A stretch of DNA of 64,000 bases from Pelosinus fermentans JBW45 (GTDB lineage: Bacteria; Bacillota; Negativicutes; DSM-13327). The stretch covers positions 3,750,501 through 3,814,500 of the forward strand of contig NZ_CP010978.1 of NCBI RefSeq assembly GCF_000271665.2. The letters are read 5' to 3'. A model generated the notes under the pieces. It was not told where the DNA came from. It saw nothing but the letters and a program-made list of their open reading frames with translations, and did not search any database. The translations under genes were made by a program, and so were the position numbers. Below, in pieces: positions 8,772 through 16,941 of this stretch (its first letter is position 1; the number at the start of each line of letters is the position of its first letter).

Positions 8772-9497
8772 CTACTTAAAACGAAAAGTGACTGGCATGT
8801 TTGTATAACACATAATACTGGCGCCGCTCTCTGGGTCCTTAGCCGGCACAAATCGCCATTTTTGAACCGCTGCTACCACTGCAGCATCTAATATATCATG
8901 TCCTGATGTCGCACTAATGGTTACATCGCCAGGTAATCCATTTGCCAAAATTTGAATTTTTACCACTACGGTACCTGTCAAGCCGGCTGTCCTCGCTCCT
9001 TCAGGATAATCAGGATCTACCTTAGATAAGATCTGCGGCCGAACAATCTTACCTTTTCGCCCGCCATTTCCCCCACTATTAGAGCCAACATTAGTGCCAC
9101 TGCCGCCGCTCCCACTATTCCCAACTCCATCACTGCCAGAAGAAAAATTTCCAGTCGACTCATTACTACTTGCTGACTGGGATGAAGCTACTGCTTCCAT
9201 CGCCAGCTCATTGGCCACAGTCACTACCTCAGAGGTAGCAGGCGAAGCGGCTTTACTCGCCCTTACTTGCACAGTCTGGACAGGAGCAGCACTAGGTGCA
9301 CTCTGGGAATTTGGCAATGGTTCATCTAATTCTGAATCGTCTATAGACGCATCTGTAAGTAATTCTAATTCAATGTAAGGTTCTGCTTCTATGGGTGTAA
9401 CAGCCTTACCAGCCAGCCAACCGATAACACCCCAAAATAATATATGAAAAATTATAGAAATGCCGATGGCCTTACGCCAACGTGGTCGGTATGTCAT
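8772..9497 (-). CDS. tonB: TonB energy-transducing protein
   Basis: A 241-residue TonB. One N-terminal membrane anchor (about residues 10-30), a long low-complexity periplasmic spacer rich in Ser, Gly and Asn (about 95-150), and a C-terminal TonB domain with YPEGARTAGLTGTVVVKIQI and the ALQKWRF-like AAVQKWRFVPAKD segment. It couples the inner-membrane ExbB-ExbD motor to outer-membrane receptors. It follows exbB and exbD, and the BtuB-like receptor lies in the same unit, implying a dedicated energising complex for corrinoid import. The spacer is Ser/Gly-rich, not Pro-rich as in enteric TonB. Confidence 0.92.
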   Translation of the reverse strand: MTYRPRWRKAIGISIIFHILFWGVIGWLAGKAVTPIEAEPYIELELLTDASIDDSELDEPLPNSQSAPSAAPVQTVQVRASKAASPATSEVVTVANELAMEAVASSQSASSNESTGNFSSGSDGVGNSGSGGSGTNVGSNSGGNGGRKGKIVRPQILSKVDPDYPEGARTAGLTGTVVVKIQILANGLPGDVTISATSGHDILDAAVVAAVQKWRFVPAKDPESGASIMCYTNMPVTFRFK

Positions 9498-9502
9498 GCG
9501 CT

Positions 9503-9913
9503 CTATCTTCCTTTCCGATCAGTAGCCACAGCCACCCTACGTGCCCCTGACATTTTGAGCTCATCCAATACTGCCACTACCTGACCATACTCTGCTTGTT
9601 TATCTGCTCGTACAACAAATATATTTTCTGAGTGTTTTGCCAGCTCAATACTAATTCGTTTTTGCAACAAGGAAAAAGGAATTTCCTCTTGATCAAACAT
9701 GATATTACCATTTTGTAAAATAGTAATATTAATATTCTCGGACAGTTCCTTCTGTACAGCTGCAGCTTGCGGCAAATTGATAGGAATGGTATGCTGCTCC
9801 ACCATATATAAGGTACTCATCATAAAAAAAATTAATAAAAAAAAGATAATATCAATCATGGGAATAATCATTAATTCTGGTTGTTTCTCAATGCGTAAGC
9901 TACGCAATTTCAT
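9503..9913 (-). CDS. exbD: ExbD/TolR-family motor subunit
   Basis: A 136-residue protein with a single N-terminal membrane helix (IPMIDIIFFLLIFFM, carrying the proton-translocating Asp) and a periplasmic C-terminal domain ending in VAVLDELKMSGARRVAVATD. It works with ExbB to energise TonB. Its start lies within the end of exbB (14-base overlap) and tonB starts six bases after its stop, so the three genes are tightly coupled. Confidence 0.92.
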   Translation of the reverse strand: MKLRSLRIEKQPELMIIPMIDIIFFLLIFFMMSTLYMVEQHTIPINLPQAAAVQKELSENINITILQNGNIMFDQEEIPFSLLQKRISIELAKHSENIFVVRADKQAEYGQVVAVLDELKMSGARRVAVATDRKGR

Positions 9914-10547
9914 GATTTTCCCTCCGAGTTTTTTTATTGCCCGCCAGTCGAGTCATGATGAGAGTATAGACTTGTTCCATATCCGTAACCAATTGATCTA
10001 AGCGATGAGTAAAATAGATGTGAACAACTAACGCCATAATCGCTACCATTAAACCAGTAGCGGTTGCCACTAAGGCTTCGCCAATTCCGCCAGTGATAGC
10101 CATAGGCTGACCATTTTTCACATTGAAAACGCTAAAGGAATTAATCATACCGATTACGGTTCCCAATAATCCTAACAAAGGGGATAAGGTAACAATGGAA
10201 CTTAGATAATTCAAGTATTCTCTCAATCTGGCTGCTGATAAAGCGGCTGTTCCTTCCATAATTACTTCCAGGTTACTCTCCTTTTGATAAGCCTCTAACC
10301 CTTCTGCCGCTAAGCGCCCAATTACCGCTGGCGTATGTTCACATAATTGCTGCGCCTCGGCAATTTTCTTTCTTTCCAATAAAGGCTGCAGCTTATTAAT
10401 AAACACCTGAGCATCTGTAGACATCTGGCGGAAATAAATAAACCGCTCCACTGCAATTGCCACTACAGCCAAAGAACACCCTGCAATCACATACATGACC
10501 GGGCCGCCCTTATAAAATAAACTGATGCATTGTAATAAAAAATCCAT
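9900..10547 (-). CDS. exbB: ExbB/TolQ/MotA-family proton channel
   Basis: A 215-residue inner-membrane protein with three hydrophobic segments (about 13-35, 110-130 and 155-180). The signature TLSPLLGLLGTVIGMINSF and the GIGEALVATATGLMVAI block are typical of ExbB. It forms the proton-driven motor with ExbD. It is encoded 29 bases after the btuD-like gene in the corrinoid-uptake unit. Confidence 0.92.
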   Translation of the reverse strand: MDFLLQCISLFYKGGPVMYVIAGCSLAVVAIAVERFIYFRQMSTDAQVFINKLQPLLERKKIAEAQQLCEHTPAVIGRLAAEGLEAYQKESNLEVIMEGTAALSAARLREYLNYLSSIVTLSPLLGLLGTVIGMINSFSVFNVKNGQPMAITGGIGEALVATATGLMVAIMALVVHIYFTHRLDQLVTDMEQVYTLIMTRLAGNKKTRRENHEIA

Positions 10548-10576
10548 ATTGTTTTATCACTCCTTCTTACAAACTT

Positions 10577-11818
10577 TCAATTTTTCTCTAGTAATGTAAT
10601 AAATTGCGGTAATGTCATCACGGTAACTTGAGGCATCTCTACCAATTCTGCATATAATTCACTGGCTTGACCATTAAGGAAATCCCGTTTTTCAATCGGT
10701 GTATCCTCAATCACAATTAATTTTTTAGCCATAAAAGCGGCTTGTAAATTATCAATATTTTGTTCTCCAAAGGTTAAATCTGACAATACTACCCAATCGG
10801 CTGCGCTAATTTTCCTGCGATTCTCTTGTGCCGACAGTTCATCAATGCTTGAAAAAGGTTGCCCCAGCAGGCAAGGCAAATGAAAGGCTTCTGCTACATT
10901 GGCATCCGCATCACCTGGCTGTATTACACCAAGGGTCAGACGATACCCCCTTTCATAAAGCAAACGGATAAATTTCTCCCCTGATCCCCCACCGCAAATA
11001 ATATGAACATTCGTGTCTTTATTGGGATTATCATCAGCAGCAGCATAGGTGTGGATATCTAGATTACCAGTTACTTTATTCATAAATACAGCGGCATGCA
11101 AACCATAAGCAGCTTGTAAATTTTCTTTGGTAATCACCTTCTCAGGAGAGCCGTCCGCAATCATTTTGCTATCTGCCAATAGCAGCAGCCGAGAGCAAAA
11201 TTTAGCTGACAATTTTAAATCATGCGCTACTATCAATACCGTTTTACCTTGCTTTGAGATCAATTGACAATAACGAAATATTTCTTCTTGATAGACTAAA
11301 TCCAGGCTAGCCGTCGGCTCATCTAAAAAAATAAGCGGGGTTTCTTGTGCCAGAACTTTGGCCAATAAAACACGCTGTTTCTCACCGCCTGACATCAAAT
11401 GGACCGGTTTATCCGCTAATGCTTCCACTCCCGTAAACTCCATATATTGGCGGGCAATTGCTTTATCCTCAGCCTGCTCATGCTGCCACCATTTTAGATA
11501 TGGATAACGCCCAGTTAAAACCACTTCTAAGGCCGTATAGCCAAAGCCTACATTTACTTCCTGCTGCATATAGGCAACATGACGAGCCAGTTCCTTATCA
11601 GACAAGGTTGTAATGGGGCGGCCTGCTAACTGTACCTCACCCGAAGCTAAAGGCACAAAACCACGCAAAGCTAGGAGCAAGGTACTTTTGCCTGCTCCAT
11701 TAGGGCCAATAATCCCCACAAATTCTCCAGCACTTATGCTGCAGGTAATATTCTCTAAAATTTTCTTTTCACCAAGCACAATACTACTATTACGGGCGGT
11801 TATGATTTCCTGTGTCAT
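10577..11818 (-). CDS. btuD: BtuD-type ATPase with extra C-terminal domain
   Basis: A 413-residue protein. The first 260 residues are a FecE/BtuD ATPase (GPNGAGKST about 38-46, MSGGEKQRV about 143, LIFLDEPTASLD about 165). Residues 275-413 are an added alpha/beta domain starting HIICGGGSGEKFIRLLYERGY and containing GVIQPGDADANVAEAF; it looks Rossmann-like. BtuD-type ATPases with such an extension also occur in some archaea (general knowledge); the role of the extension is unknown to me. It overlaps btuC by four bases. With btuF and btuC it makes a second complete BtuCDF set, linked in the same unit to btuB and tonB-exbBD. Confidence 0.88.
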   Translation of the reverse strand: MTQEIITARNSSIVLGEKKILENITCSISAGEFVGIIGPNGAGKSTLLLALRGFVPLASGEVQLAGRPITTLSDKELARHVAYMQQEVNVGFGYTALEVVLTGRYPYLKWWQHEQAEDKAIARQYMEFTGVEALADKPVHLMSGGEKQRVLLAKVLAQETPLIFLDEPTASLDLVYQEEIFRYCQLISKQGKTVLIVAHDLKLSAKFCSRLLLLADSKMIADGSPEKVITKENLQAAYGLHAAVFMNKVTGNLDIHTYAAADDNPNKDTNVHIICGGGSGEKFIRLLYERGYRLTLGVIQPGDADANVAEAFHLPCLLGQPFSSIDELSAQENRRKISAADWVVLSDLTFGEQNIDNLQAAFMAKKLIVIEDTPIEKRDFLNGQASELYAELVEMPQVTVMTLPQFITLLEKN

Positions 11819-12885
11819 GAAGGTCCTCCAGACTGTTGCGTTTTACGCAGCAGATATAAGAAGTAAGGGGCTCCCAGTAACGCTGTCATAATACCTACAC
11901 GAATTTCATTAGGAGGAAAAATCATTCTTCCTAAGGTATCACAGAACACTAAGAACAAAGCTCCCGCTAAGGCACTGCTTGGCAGCAGCCAGCGATGCTC
12001 CGGCCCAACTATAATTCGCATAATATGAGGTACAATTAAACCGACAAAGCCAATGGTACCACTCACACATACTGCCATTGCCGTAGTAGCAGCAGCCACA
12101 AATAATAAAAGCAGGCGCAATGCAACTACAGGCACCCCTACTGATCGAGCTTCTTGTTCCCCTAGTACAAGAACATTCAAATGCCGTGCCAGCAAGCATA
12201 AAACAATCAGACCGATGAGAATTGGACCAACTGCCAGGTAAACATGTTCCCAGCGTCGATAATCTAAGCCCCCTACCACCCAAAATAAATATTCTCGTAC
12301 CCGATATTCATTCATCAGAGTCAAAATTCCAGATGTTAGAGCTCCCATTAACATACTGACGGCTACTCCTGATAACAATAAGGTCATCACGGGGATTTTG
12401 CCCCGTGACATAGTTAAAAAAACCGTTGCGCTCACTGCTGCAAGGGCTCCCACTAACGCAAACATCGGCATAATAAATATACTAAAAGACGTTAGACCAA
12501 GAGCAATGGCAGCAACAGCTCCAAAAGATGCTCCACTGGAAACGCCAATAATTCCCGGATCAGCTAGAGGGTTACCAAATACCCCCTGCATAACGGCTCC
12601 CGATACACCTAATGCAGCTCCCACTAACACCCCTACAAGTACCCGGGGCAAACGGATATTCCACACCACAGCCTGAAATTCGGCATTAACGGAGGGGAAA
12701 TATCCGCTAATCACGGGCACATGCTGTCCAATAATTGCTAGGGTATCTTCCCATGGCACCGTTATGGTTCCCCAAGATATAGAAAATACGATCATACCAA
12801 GTAATACGATACTAAGTACTATCATAATCTTCCAAGCCTTTTTAGCCCGATTCCCTTGTGTCTTCTTTAGCATTGTTTCTCTCAT
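11815..12885 (-). CDS. btuC: FecCD/BtuC-family permease
   Basis: A 356-residue polytopic permease with the family motifs NIRLPRVLVGVLVG, GAVMQGVFGNPLADPGIIGVSSGAS and GTIGFVGLIVPHIMRIIVGPEHR. It is the membrane channel of the second BtuCDF system. The start codon overlaps the btuF stop by four bases and its end overlaps btuD, which indicates translational coupling. The N-terminus has about 18 basic residues before the first membrane helix; a start at the second Met (residue 5) is also possible. Confidence 0.9.
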   Translation of the reverse strand: MRETMLKKTQGNRAKKAWKIMIVLSIVLLGMIVFSISWGTITVPWEDTLAIIGQHVPVISGYFPSVNAEFQAVVWNIRLPRVLVGVLVGAALGVSGAVMQGVFGNPLADPGIIGVSSGASFGAVAAIALGLTSFSIFIMPMFALVGALAAVSATVFLTMSRGKIPVMTLLLSGVAVSMLMGALTSGILTLMNEYRVREYLFWVVGGLDYRRWEHVYLAVGPILIGLIVLCLLARHLNVLVLGEQEARSVGVPVVALRLLLLFVAAATTAMAVCVSGTIGFVGLIVPHIMRIIVGPEHRWLLPSSALAGALFLVFCDTLGRMIFPPNEIRVGIMTALLGAPYFLYLLRKTQQSGGPS

Positions 12886-13832
12886 GGGTTATATTGAGGA
12901 TAAGCTGCCTTAGCAACGTCCGTTACTCCTTGTACAATATATTGTGATGAAGAGCTTAAATGACGATCGGGAATCGTGAATAGCTGCTCCTCTTTGATTG
13001 CTCTAAGACTTTGAAATGCGGGATCATCTCGTACTCCCGCTTTAAATTCCTCTACGTTGGTTTTATCATTATAATTCCATGTTGGCATAATAAAAACATC
13101 GGGACTGGCAGCTATAATTTGCTCTTTAGTCATCATTTCATTCTTACCAACGCCTACTTTACTTGCCCCATTCATGACACCTGCATATCGGCAGATATCA
13201 TCAAATAAGCTGCCTTGTCCTCCGATTCCTCCCATTAAGGAGAAAAGGACTACCGTTTTCCGCTCCTCAGAGCTGACTTTCTCCAATGATTTTTGGATCG
13301 TTCCTAATTGATTCTCCATTTGGGTTACCATTTGCTGTCCCATCTGTTCTTCTCCAACAACATGGGCAATTTCTCGAATCACATGTTTTACGTCTTCAAT
13401 GGTACTTGGTGTTTTATATACATAGACAGGAACTCCTGTGTCACGAATGGTTTGAATTAATTCTATAGGCTGCCAATCAGCAATAAATAATACGTCTGGC
13501 TGTAATGCGATAATTGCTTCCGGATTGGCCTTCACCTTTTTGGATACCAATTTAGCCTGTTCACTTACGTTGGATATTTCCGGGTCATCTGCCAAATAGG
13601 TCAAAGCTAAAATGCGTTCCAAAGGAACCAAGTCCACCAGTATCTCATCTGTCCCCAAGGACAAGGACACAATTCGGCTGGGTTTATGAGGAAGTTTTAT
13701 TACATGACCTTGGAAATCCTGTACTTCATAGCCTCCTGTTTTAGGTGCATCCTGCTGTTGGTTAGAGCTGCAGCCAACTACTAACAGAAGGCAGCAACTT
13801 AAGAGTAAAGCAATAAACGACAATTTTTTCAT
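12882..13832 (-). CDS. btuF: Corrinoid-type periplasmic binding lipoprotein
   Basis: A 316-residue class III binding protein with a lipoprotein signal (LLLSCCLLLVVGC, lipobox Cys at 21). Its two-lobe domain begins VQDFQGHVIKLPHKPSRIVSLSLG and contains EAIIALQPDVLFIADW. It would hand the ligand to the BtuC encoded next (four-base overlap). It starts only three bases after the stop of the TIM-barrel gene, so these genes share a message that also encodes the btuB-like receptor. Confidence 0.9.
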   Translation of the reverse strand: MKKLSFIALLLSCCLLLVVGCSSNQQQDAPKTGGYEVQDFQGHVIKLPHKPSRIVSLSLGTDEILVDLVPLERILALTYLADDPEISNVSEQAKLVSKKVKANPEAIIALQPDVLFIADWQPIELIQTIRDTGVPVYVYKTPSTIEDVKHVIREIAHVVGEEQMGQQMVTQMENQLGTIQKSLEKVSSEERKTVVLFSLMGGIGGQGSLFDDICRYAGVMNGASKVGVGKNEMMTKEQIIAASPDVFIMPTWNYNDKTNVEEFKAGVRDDPAFQSLRAIKEEQLFTIPDRHLSSSSQYIVQGVTDVAKAAYPQYNP

Positions 13833-13835
13833 CCA

Positions 13836-14801
13836 TTAACGCTCCTTATATTGCAAGGCTTTCTGCTGAATCCTGATTTTTTCAGACCAATCATTGATCG
13901 ATGTATACATAAACTCATGTACTACATATGTAGGTTGTACACAATTTATAATCTTCTTTACACATGGAGAACTAAAGGGTAAATGCTCGTCAATGCGCAG
14001 CACATGACTCATGGCAGCTGCCAAAATATCATCTTGGGGCATATCGGTACCTCTACTCTGTTTGATATAATTCCCGGACAAGGAATGGTGCAAGTGCACA
14101 CCATGAATATAATGCTTATATTCTTCGAGATTATCAATTGTTTTCAGGACATAATCTACACCATCATCCTGATTCTTTAGTTCCGGATTCGTATTCATCA
14201 AATGGCCGATATCCAGCATAATCCCTGCCTTGGGATGTTTTACACTATCAAGTAACAACGCTGTAAGTTCTTTATCCTTCAAAGTTAATCCTGGCCACCA
14301 CAAATTTTCAAATAATAATTCCATATCCTCTGGTATGCTCTGGGCCAGCTCATTAATCACTTCAATCGTGGCTTCAATGATTTGTCGGTCAGAGAAGCTA
14401 AATTGCCAATGAAATAATTCTGGAATTCGTGTCTGACTGACATGAAAGACGGCATACTTGGCACCTGCCATTTTAGCAATACGAAGATTCTCACGATAGA
14501 CGTTTAGCCAGCCTTCACGGGTCAAAGCGCCATAACAAGCTTCAATCTCTGCATCACTGCCAAATTGCCTGAGAAGCTCCGTTCTGTCTCCTCGCCAGAA
14601 ATCCAGCCAGTTCGGCCAAAAACGCAGATGCACCCCCTGTATCCACTGCTTCTTATGGACACGTGGGTTCCAAGAATCACAAAACATCATTTCCAAACCA
14701 TCTAAATGATGATGATTCAAAAAAGCTTCTAAGCATACAGGGTTATTATGAATGAGTTCCAGATCAGATGCATAATTGGATAAATTCACAAGTTGTAACA
14801 T
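13836..14801 (-). CDS. Xylose-isomerase-like TIM-barrel protein of unknown function
   Basis: A 321-residue protein of the AP-endonuclease-2/sugar-phosphate-isomerase-like barrel superfamily. Candidate metal ligands in the usual strand-end positions are His (KYAVFHVSQ, about 125), Glu (ELLFENLWW, about 167), Asp/His (GIMLDIGHLMN, about 197-200) and His (IHGVHLHHSL, about 238-242). Members bind divalent metals and act on sugar phosphates or inositols, but no specific activity can be assigned. It sits between btuB and btuF in a cobalamin-riboswitch unit, so a role in corrinoid handling is possible. ATG 14801 has AAAGGA eight bases upstream. Confidence 0.75.
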   Translation of the reverse strand: MLQLVNLSNYASDLELIHNNPVCLEAFLNHHHLDGLEMMFCDSWNPRVHKKQWIQGVHLRFWPNWLDFWRGDRTELLRQFGSDAEIEACYGALTREGWLNVYRENLRIAKMAGAKYAVFHVSQTRIPELFHWQFSFSDRQIIEATIEVINELAQSIPEDMELLFENLWWPGLTLKDKELTALLLDSVKHPKAGIMLDIGHLMNTNPELKNQDDGVDYVLKTIDNLEEYKHYIHGVHLHHSLSGNYIKQSRGTDMPQDDILAAAMSHVLRIDEHLPFSSPCVKKIINCVQPTYVVHEFMYTSINDWSEKIRIQQKALQYKER

Positions 14802-14990
14802 AGTATAAGTCCTTTACTAAAAAGTATAATCATTTTACGAAGGAATTGCTTCTCTTTACTCCTAACTACAATATAACTACTTTTTGTGTAAATGTTTAAA
14901 GAGATTATACACTTTTAAACATAAATGGTGCTTTAATTTAATATAACCACGAAAGGGCAAGTTAAACACTTTGCCCCTTGCCCCAAAGTA

Positions 14991-16910
14991 CTAAAATATC
15001 GTTTTTAAACCAATCATATAATTTCGTCCGCCACAAGGCTTGCCAGCAGCTGTATCATAATACTTATCAAGTATATTATTTACCGTTAAAAAGGCAGTAT
15101 TACTCTTATCTAATTTATAATTAAGATTTGCATCCCACAGCCAATAGCTTTTTTCAATAAATTCACTATTGGTTCGTCCCATAGCAGCCGTGCCTCTTAT
15201 ATCGGCATTTATTTTCTTAGAGCTATAAGACATACCAATGTTCCATGTTTCATCTGCTATATTTTTATCTCTTACAAAATCACTATCATATTGGGTCTTA
15301 TTCCTAACATGTAAATAATTATAGCCAATAGAGGTTTTTAATTTAGGGGTAAGCTGCTTAGTTAACTGTAGTTCAAAGCCATCAGCCTTCTGCTTATCAA
15401 CATTAGAAGGCGTCCAATACTCTATTGCAGGATTTGTACTAACGTTTTTCCAGGCAATTGCATCATTTAGCCTACGAGTAAAAGCTGAAAAATTTCCTTC
15501 TAGTGTATTATCAAACTTGTGATTCACACCAATCTCAGCACTCCATCCAGTTTCCGGTTTTAAAGCAGGATTCCCGTCATAATGGGTCTCTGGTGATCCT
15601 GGATAGTAAGAGTCTGCAGGATCAACTGATGACGGCCAGTATAAATCATCAAAGCGTGGTGTTTGAAAGACCTTGCCCCATGATGCATAATAAGTAGTAC
15701 GATCACTTTGTTTATAATTTGCTCCTAACTGTGGCGTTGTTTTATTTCCGTATGTATCGCTATTATCATAACGAAGTCCTGGAAGAATACTAAATTTATT
15801 TGTTATATTCCATCGATCCTGTAAATAAATCGCTTTTACAGTACTATCCTTACTCTTATAGTCACTACTTTCAATCTCGTCTTTTCGCCAGTCAATTCCT
15901 GCTGTCAACATATTTTGTTCATCAATCTTAGAGTTCAATTGATAATTAAATCCCTTGGTTCTGACATCATGATCATACCGCTCCCAAGTATTATCTCCTA
16001 ATCCAACACGATGGTTGGCATTTTGATAAAATTTAATTTGATAATCAGTTTTAGTAGAAAGATTTTCTGTATAAGTGAAATCCCAATTGTGCTGATTCGT
16101 ATTTTCATATTTATTAATTAATTTAGCTTCATTTTGATGATCAAAATTTTCATAAGTAAAGCTTAAATTACCTTTATTGATCTTTTGATCCAACCGCAGC
16201 GTATAAGCTTCTTGGTCAATACCTGTGTACCTATATGATTTATTATTTCCATCTGAATAATCACCCATTTGTCTTTTATCTGCAGTAAAAAACCAACTTA
16301 AATTACCTTCTTTACCCTCATTAATTAATGTATAATTCTCACCATTCCAATTCCCGCCTGCTATTTTTACCGTTGTTTGGTTCTTCTCTCCTTTTTTAGT
16401 AATAATATTGATTACACCGCCAACAGCATCGGCACCATATAAGGCTGATCGACCACCTTTTACTATTTCAATACGTTCAATATTTTCGATACCGATTAAA
16501 CCTGTTAAATTAGAAGTAGCCATACCAAACCCGCCTATACCATTCGGTAAGTTCATACGTCTACCATCAATCATAACAACCACTTGTTCACTTCCATTAA
16601 TAAACGCGGCACTAATACTACCAGGTGTACCGTTAGATCCTATCTGTACTCCCGGGATATGCTGTAGAACTTCTCCTACATTATGATAATTCCCTTTTTC
16701 AATCTGTTCTTTTGTGATTACCGTTACATTAGCTGCGACTTCAGATAATTTTGTAGGTACCCGATTAGCTGTTACCACCAGTTGATCAAAGGAATAACTT
16801 TCGGTTTCTTCATTCTCATTCGCATACGCTCCTGATACTGGCAGCGAGATAAAACCACTTACTATACAGGCATATATCATAGCCTTCTTAATTCCTATTT
16901 GTTTATCCAC
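14991..16910 (-). CDS. btuB: BtuB-like TonB-dependent corrinoid receptor
   Basis: A 639-residue outer-membrane receptor. A signal peptide ends near AYA (residue 30), followed by a TonB box FDQLVVTANR (41-50) that resembles the DTLVVTANR box of E. coli BtuB. The plug (about 55-170) contains VLQHIPGV, VVVMIDGRRMNLP and GRSALYGADAVGGVINIITKKG; the rest is an alternating beta-barrel ending in NYMIGLKTIF with a terminal aromatic residue. Together with TonB-ExbBD and BtuFCD in the same unit it gives a complete path from outside to cytoplasm. It starts 31 bases after the nitrogenase-like gene and has a GGAGGG site. Confidence 0.93.
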   Translation of the reverse strand: MDKQIGIKKAMIYACIVSGFISLPVSGAYANENEETESYSFDQLVVTANRVPTKLSEVAANVTVITKEQIEKGNYHNVGEVLQHIPGVQIGSNGTPGSISAAFINGSEQVVVMIDGRRMNLPNGIGGFGMATSNLTGLIGIENIERIEIVKGGRSALYGADAVGGVINIITKKGEKNQTTVKIAGGNWNGENYTLINEGKEGNLSWFFTADKRQMGDYSDGNNKSYRYTGIDQEAYTLRLDQKINKGNLSFTYENFDHQNEAKLINKYENTNQHNWDFTYTENLSTKTDYQIKFYQNANHRVGLGDNTWERYDHDVRTKGFNYQLNSKIDEQNMLTAGIDWRKDEIESSDYKSKDSTVKAIYLQDRWNITNKFSILPGLRYDNSDTYGNKTTPQLGANYKQSDRTTYYASWGKVFQTPRFDDLYWPSSVDPADSYYPGSPETHYDGNPALKPETGWSAEIGVNHKFDNTLEGNFSAFTRRLNDAIAWKNVSTNPAIEYWTPSNVDKQKADGFELQLTKQLTPKLKTSIGYNYLHVRNKTQYDSDFVRDKNIADETWNIGMSYSSKKINADIRGTAAMGRTNSEFIEKSYWLWDANLNYKLDKSNTAFLTVNNILDKYYDTAAGKPCGGRNYMIGLKTIF

Positions 16911-16941
16911 TATTTCCCTCCTACTTATTTTTGTTTTACCA

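Noticed and set aside
14816-14990. A break in the long corrinoid operon between btuB and the TIM-barrel gene
   Set aside because: The roughly 190-base gap is AT-rich, but I found no convincing terminator or promoter, so a single unit remains the simplest reading.
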